Shown here piece after piece: positions 5,069-6,434 of a stretch of DNA of 6,434 nt. The first letter of the stretch is position 1, and each line of letters opens with the position of its first letter. The stretch is taken from assembly GCA_947629225.1 (NCBI GenBank), contig CANRCY010000084.1:1-6434 (forward strand), read 5' to 3'. The notes beneath the pieces were generated by a model. It searched no databases and was not told the origin of the DNA. It saw only the letters and a list, made by a program, of their open reading frames with translations. The position numbers and the translations under genes were made by a program. Source of the DNA: an uncultured Clostridia bacterium (GTDB lineage Bacteria; Bacillota; Clostridia; Christensenellales; Borkfalkiaceae).

Positions 5069-5359
5069 ATGATACTTCTCTATATCCTGATTACGGTTTA
5101 CATTCTCGCCGTCAACTTTTACGCGTTCCGTTTGATCAAGTCGCAACGGGACGAGTTCGAGGCGGGCGGAGAGACGGGAGGTTACGGAAAGCTGTTGCTT
5201 GCGGCGATCCTCGGCGGCGCGGCGACGATCTATGCCTCGATGTTCGCCATGCACTACCGTTTGAGCAATCTGCTTCTGATGATCGTTTTGCCCGTGCTTG
5301 CCGTTCTGAATTTTTACGGTTTTTATCTGGGATACCGCTCGGTGTGGATGTTTTTATGA
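5069..5359 (+). CDS. DUF1294-like small membrane protein
   Basis: A 96-aa protein with three hydrophobic segments at about 2-22, 40-60 and 65-88, separated by a charged loop (KSQRDEFEAGGETGG, 24-38). NFYAF (16-20), LLLAAILGGAATIYASMFAMHYR (42-64, shortened here to its key points: GG at 49-50, MF at 58-59, H62) and the following LP resemble DUF1294 membrane proteins, although the usual Asp-Lys after the first helix is missing. The function of that family is unknown. The start at ATG 5069 is chosen because the hydrophobic helix begins there; only a weak GAGA site precedes it. The stop overlaps the stop of the convergent HAD gene by 6 nt, and no terminator is visible. Confidence 0.65.
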   Translation: MILLYILITVYILAVNFYAFRLIKSQRDEFEAGGETGGYGKLLLAAILGGAATIYASMFAMHYRLSNLLLMIVLPVLAVLNFYGFYLGYRSVWMFL

Positions 5360-6178
5360 TCCGAGCCCGTGTTCCATCAGCCATTTGCAAACGCCGTCTT
5401 CTTCGCAGTAGCCGATGACCCCCGTCGCCTTCTCTTTCAGCCACTGGTCGGCGTTCATGACGGCATATTTTTCCTCGCAAACGTCGAACATATCCGAATC
5501 GTTTGCCGTGTCGCCGAAGCAAACGACCTTATCGCACTGCAAATATTCCCGCAAAAAGGCAACGCCGTTCGCCTTGGTGGCGGCTTTCGGCGAAATTTCC
5601 ATCCAGAAATCGTTCTGGTACATCTCCTGATGGAAAATACAGATGAAGCGCGGGTCGTATTTGAGGATATTCCAAGCCTGTTCGAGGAGTTCCCGAGCGC
5701 CGATACAGTGGAAGTAAAAGACATAATCGCGCAAGAGCTCTTCATCGGAATGCACGGGGTCGAGGCGGCTCTCCCCCTGTCTGCGGAAGAGATAACGGCG
5801 GATGCCCTCCGTCTCGCTTTCGGCGACCCACTTGACCTTTTCTCTCCCCTCTTGCGCGGCATAGACAAAGGGATGGATGCCGAACGACTTCAACACGTCG
5901 AGGATATAGCGCTTTTCTTCCTCGGAAAGAAGAATGGCGCGGAGCGTTTTTTCGGAATGAAAATCATAGAGAAGCCCGCCGTTATATAAAACGACGGGAA
6001 TACCGAGATCGAGCCCCGCGGTCGCCCGCTTTGCGCTCTCTGCGGAGCGCGCCGTGGCGAAGGTAAACCGCAGCCCCGAGGCGATCAGTCGGTTGAGGTG
6101 TTCGCAGCTGTACGAGGAGACCCGTTGCTCTTTCGTGAGCAGAGTCCCGTCGAGGTCGGTCACGAATAATGTTTTCAT
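5354..6178 (-). CDS. Cof-type HAD-superfamily phosphatase (subfamily IIB)
   Basis: A 274-aa cytoplasmic hydrolase of the Cof/YidA type, which removes phosphate from small molecules such as sugar phosphates, FMN or PLP. HAD motif I is DLDGTLL with nucleophile Asp8 and acid/base Asp10; motif II is the Thr in FATARS (40-45); motif III is a lysine in the SPKAATKANG segment (196-205); motif IV is GDTANDSDMF (222-231). The large C2-type cap lies between about 80 and 190, and NGG (66-68) is the usual IIB element. Length is normal. AAAGGA sits 4 nt before the ATG, and a near-consensus promoter lies 39 nt upstream. Substrate cannot be told from sequence. It is monocistronic and tail-to-tail with the DUF1294-like gene. 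Confidence 0.93.
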   Translation of the reverse strand: MKTLFVTDLDGTLLTKEQRVSSYSCEHLNRLIASGLRFTFATARSAESAKRATAGLDLGIPVVLYNGGLLYDFHSEKTLRAILLSEEEKRYILDVLKSFGIHPFVYAAQEGREKVKWVAESETEGIRRYLFRRQGESRLDPVHSDEELLRDYVFYFHCIGARELLEQAWNILKYDPRFICIFHQEMYQNDFWMEISPKAATKANGVAFLREYLQCDKVVCFGDTANDSDMFDVCEEKYAVMNADQWLKEKATGVIGYCEEDGVCKWLMEHGLGS

Positions 6179-6216
6179 AAAGTCCTTTGAAGCGGTGTAT
6201 TTTTTCGGACGCGACC

Positions 6217-6245
6217 ATTATAGCATGGCGGCAAAAAATTGTCAA
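6217..6245 (-). promoter_or_regulatory. Strong promoter of the HAD phosphatase gene
   Basis: On the minus strand a perfect TTGACA (6245-6240), a 17-nt spacer, and a perfect TATAAT (6222-6217) with TGC in front (extended -10). This is a full sigma-A consensus, unusually strong for a gene of this kind. Confidence 0.9.
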
Positions 6246-6330
6246 CCAAAGAGGCGAGGTCTGCTCCCTTCAAATCGCCAAACGGTGAAAATATATTTCG
6301 GAAAAAATTAAGAAAACGGCGCGAAAATAA

Positions 6331-6359
6331 TTGACAAGTATGGAAAACTTTGATAGAAT
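6331..6359 (+). promoter_or_regulatory. Promoter of the tRNA-Gly gene
   Basis: TTGACA (6331-6336), a 17-nt spacer and TAGAAT (6354-6359). The tRNA 5' end follows 20 nt after the -10, as expected for a short 5' leader removed by RNase P. Confidence 0.85.
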
Positions 6360-6378
6360 GAACAAGCGTTGATTGAAT

Positions 6379-6434
<56 letters not shown>

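Noticed and set aside
5369..5989. Open frame of 206 codons on the plus strand opposite the HAD gene.
   Set aside because: Antisense shadow of the HAD gene, whose motifs I, II and IV are all intact.

Overview
The window looks like a piece of chromosome from an anaerobic Firmicute of class Clostridia. The evidence is gene content: a DUF4364 winged-helix protein, a TIGR03905/TSCPD small protein, a histidine-less HPr-like protein, an iron-sulfur single-chain L-serine dehydratase and an ECF-type vitamin transporter S component. Strong AGGAGG-type ribosome binding sites and TTGACA/TATAAT promoters agree with this. Most genes are moderately to strongly GC-rich, which would suit a Christensenellales-like gut lineage, but that placement is inference. 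I see no transposase, integrase, phage gene, CRISPR array or rRNA.

Layout. (1) Positions 1-804, minus strand: a promoter and a structured leader of about 110 nt precede an ECF transporter S component. Its stop overlaps the first codons of a gene that leaves the window and begins like a type III pantothenate kinase (coaX). This suggests a vitamin-uptake and coenzyme A module. (2) 940-1140, plus: a 66-aa cysteine-rich membrane miniprotein. A bidirectional terminator (1178-1201) separates it from the next operon. (3) 1212-2520, minus: a two-gene operon of an unrecognised 238-aa protein followed, after 3 nt, by a Nudix ADP-ribose pyrophosphatase. (4) 2528-2905: a divergent promoter region with an inverted repeat, then a plus-strand HPr-like gene and its terminator. 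(5) 2946-3735, plus: DUF4364 and TSCPD genes 10 nt apart, ended by a strong hairpin shared with the convergent sdaA. (6) 3777-4979, minus: L-serine dehydratase. (7) 5069-5359, plus: a DUF1294-like membrane protein whose stop overlaps that of (8) a Cof-type HAD phosphatase on the minus strand (5354-6178), which has a near-perfect promoter. (9) 6331-6434, plus: a consensus promoter and a tRNA-Gly(TCC) cut by the window end.

Most of this is housekeeping content, and I do not see a convincing new multi-gene system. The best leads are the leader of the ECF gene, which could fold so that it hides its own ribosome binding site; the pantothenate-kinase-like start with an altered nucleotide-binding motif; the HPr-like protein with no histidine at all; and the unrecognised 238-aa protein coupled to the Nudix enzyme. 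No intergenic stretch exceeds about 260 nt.
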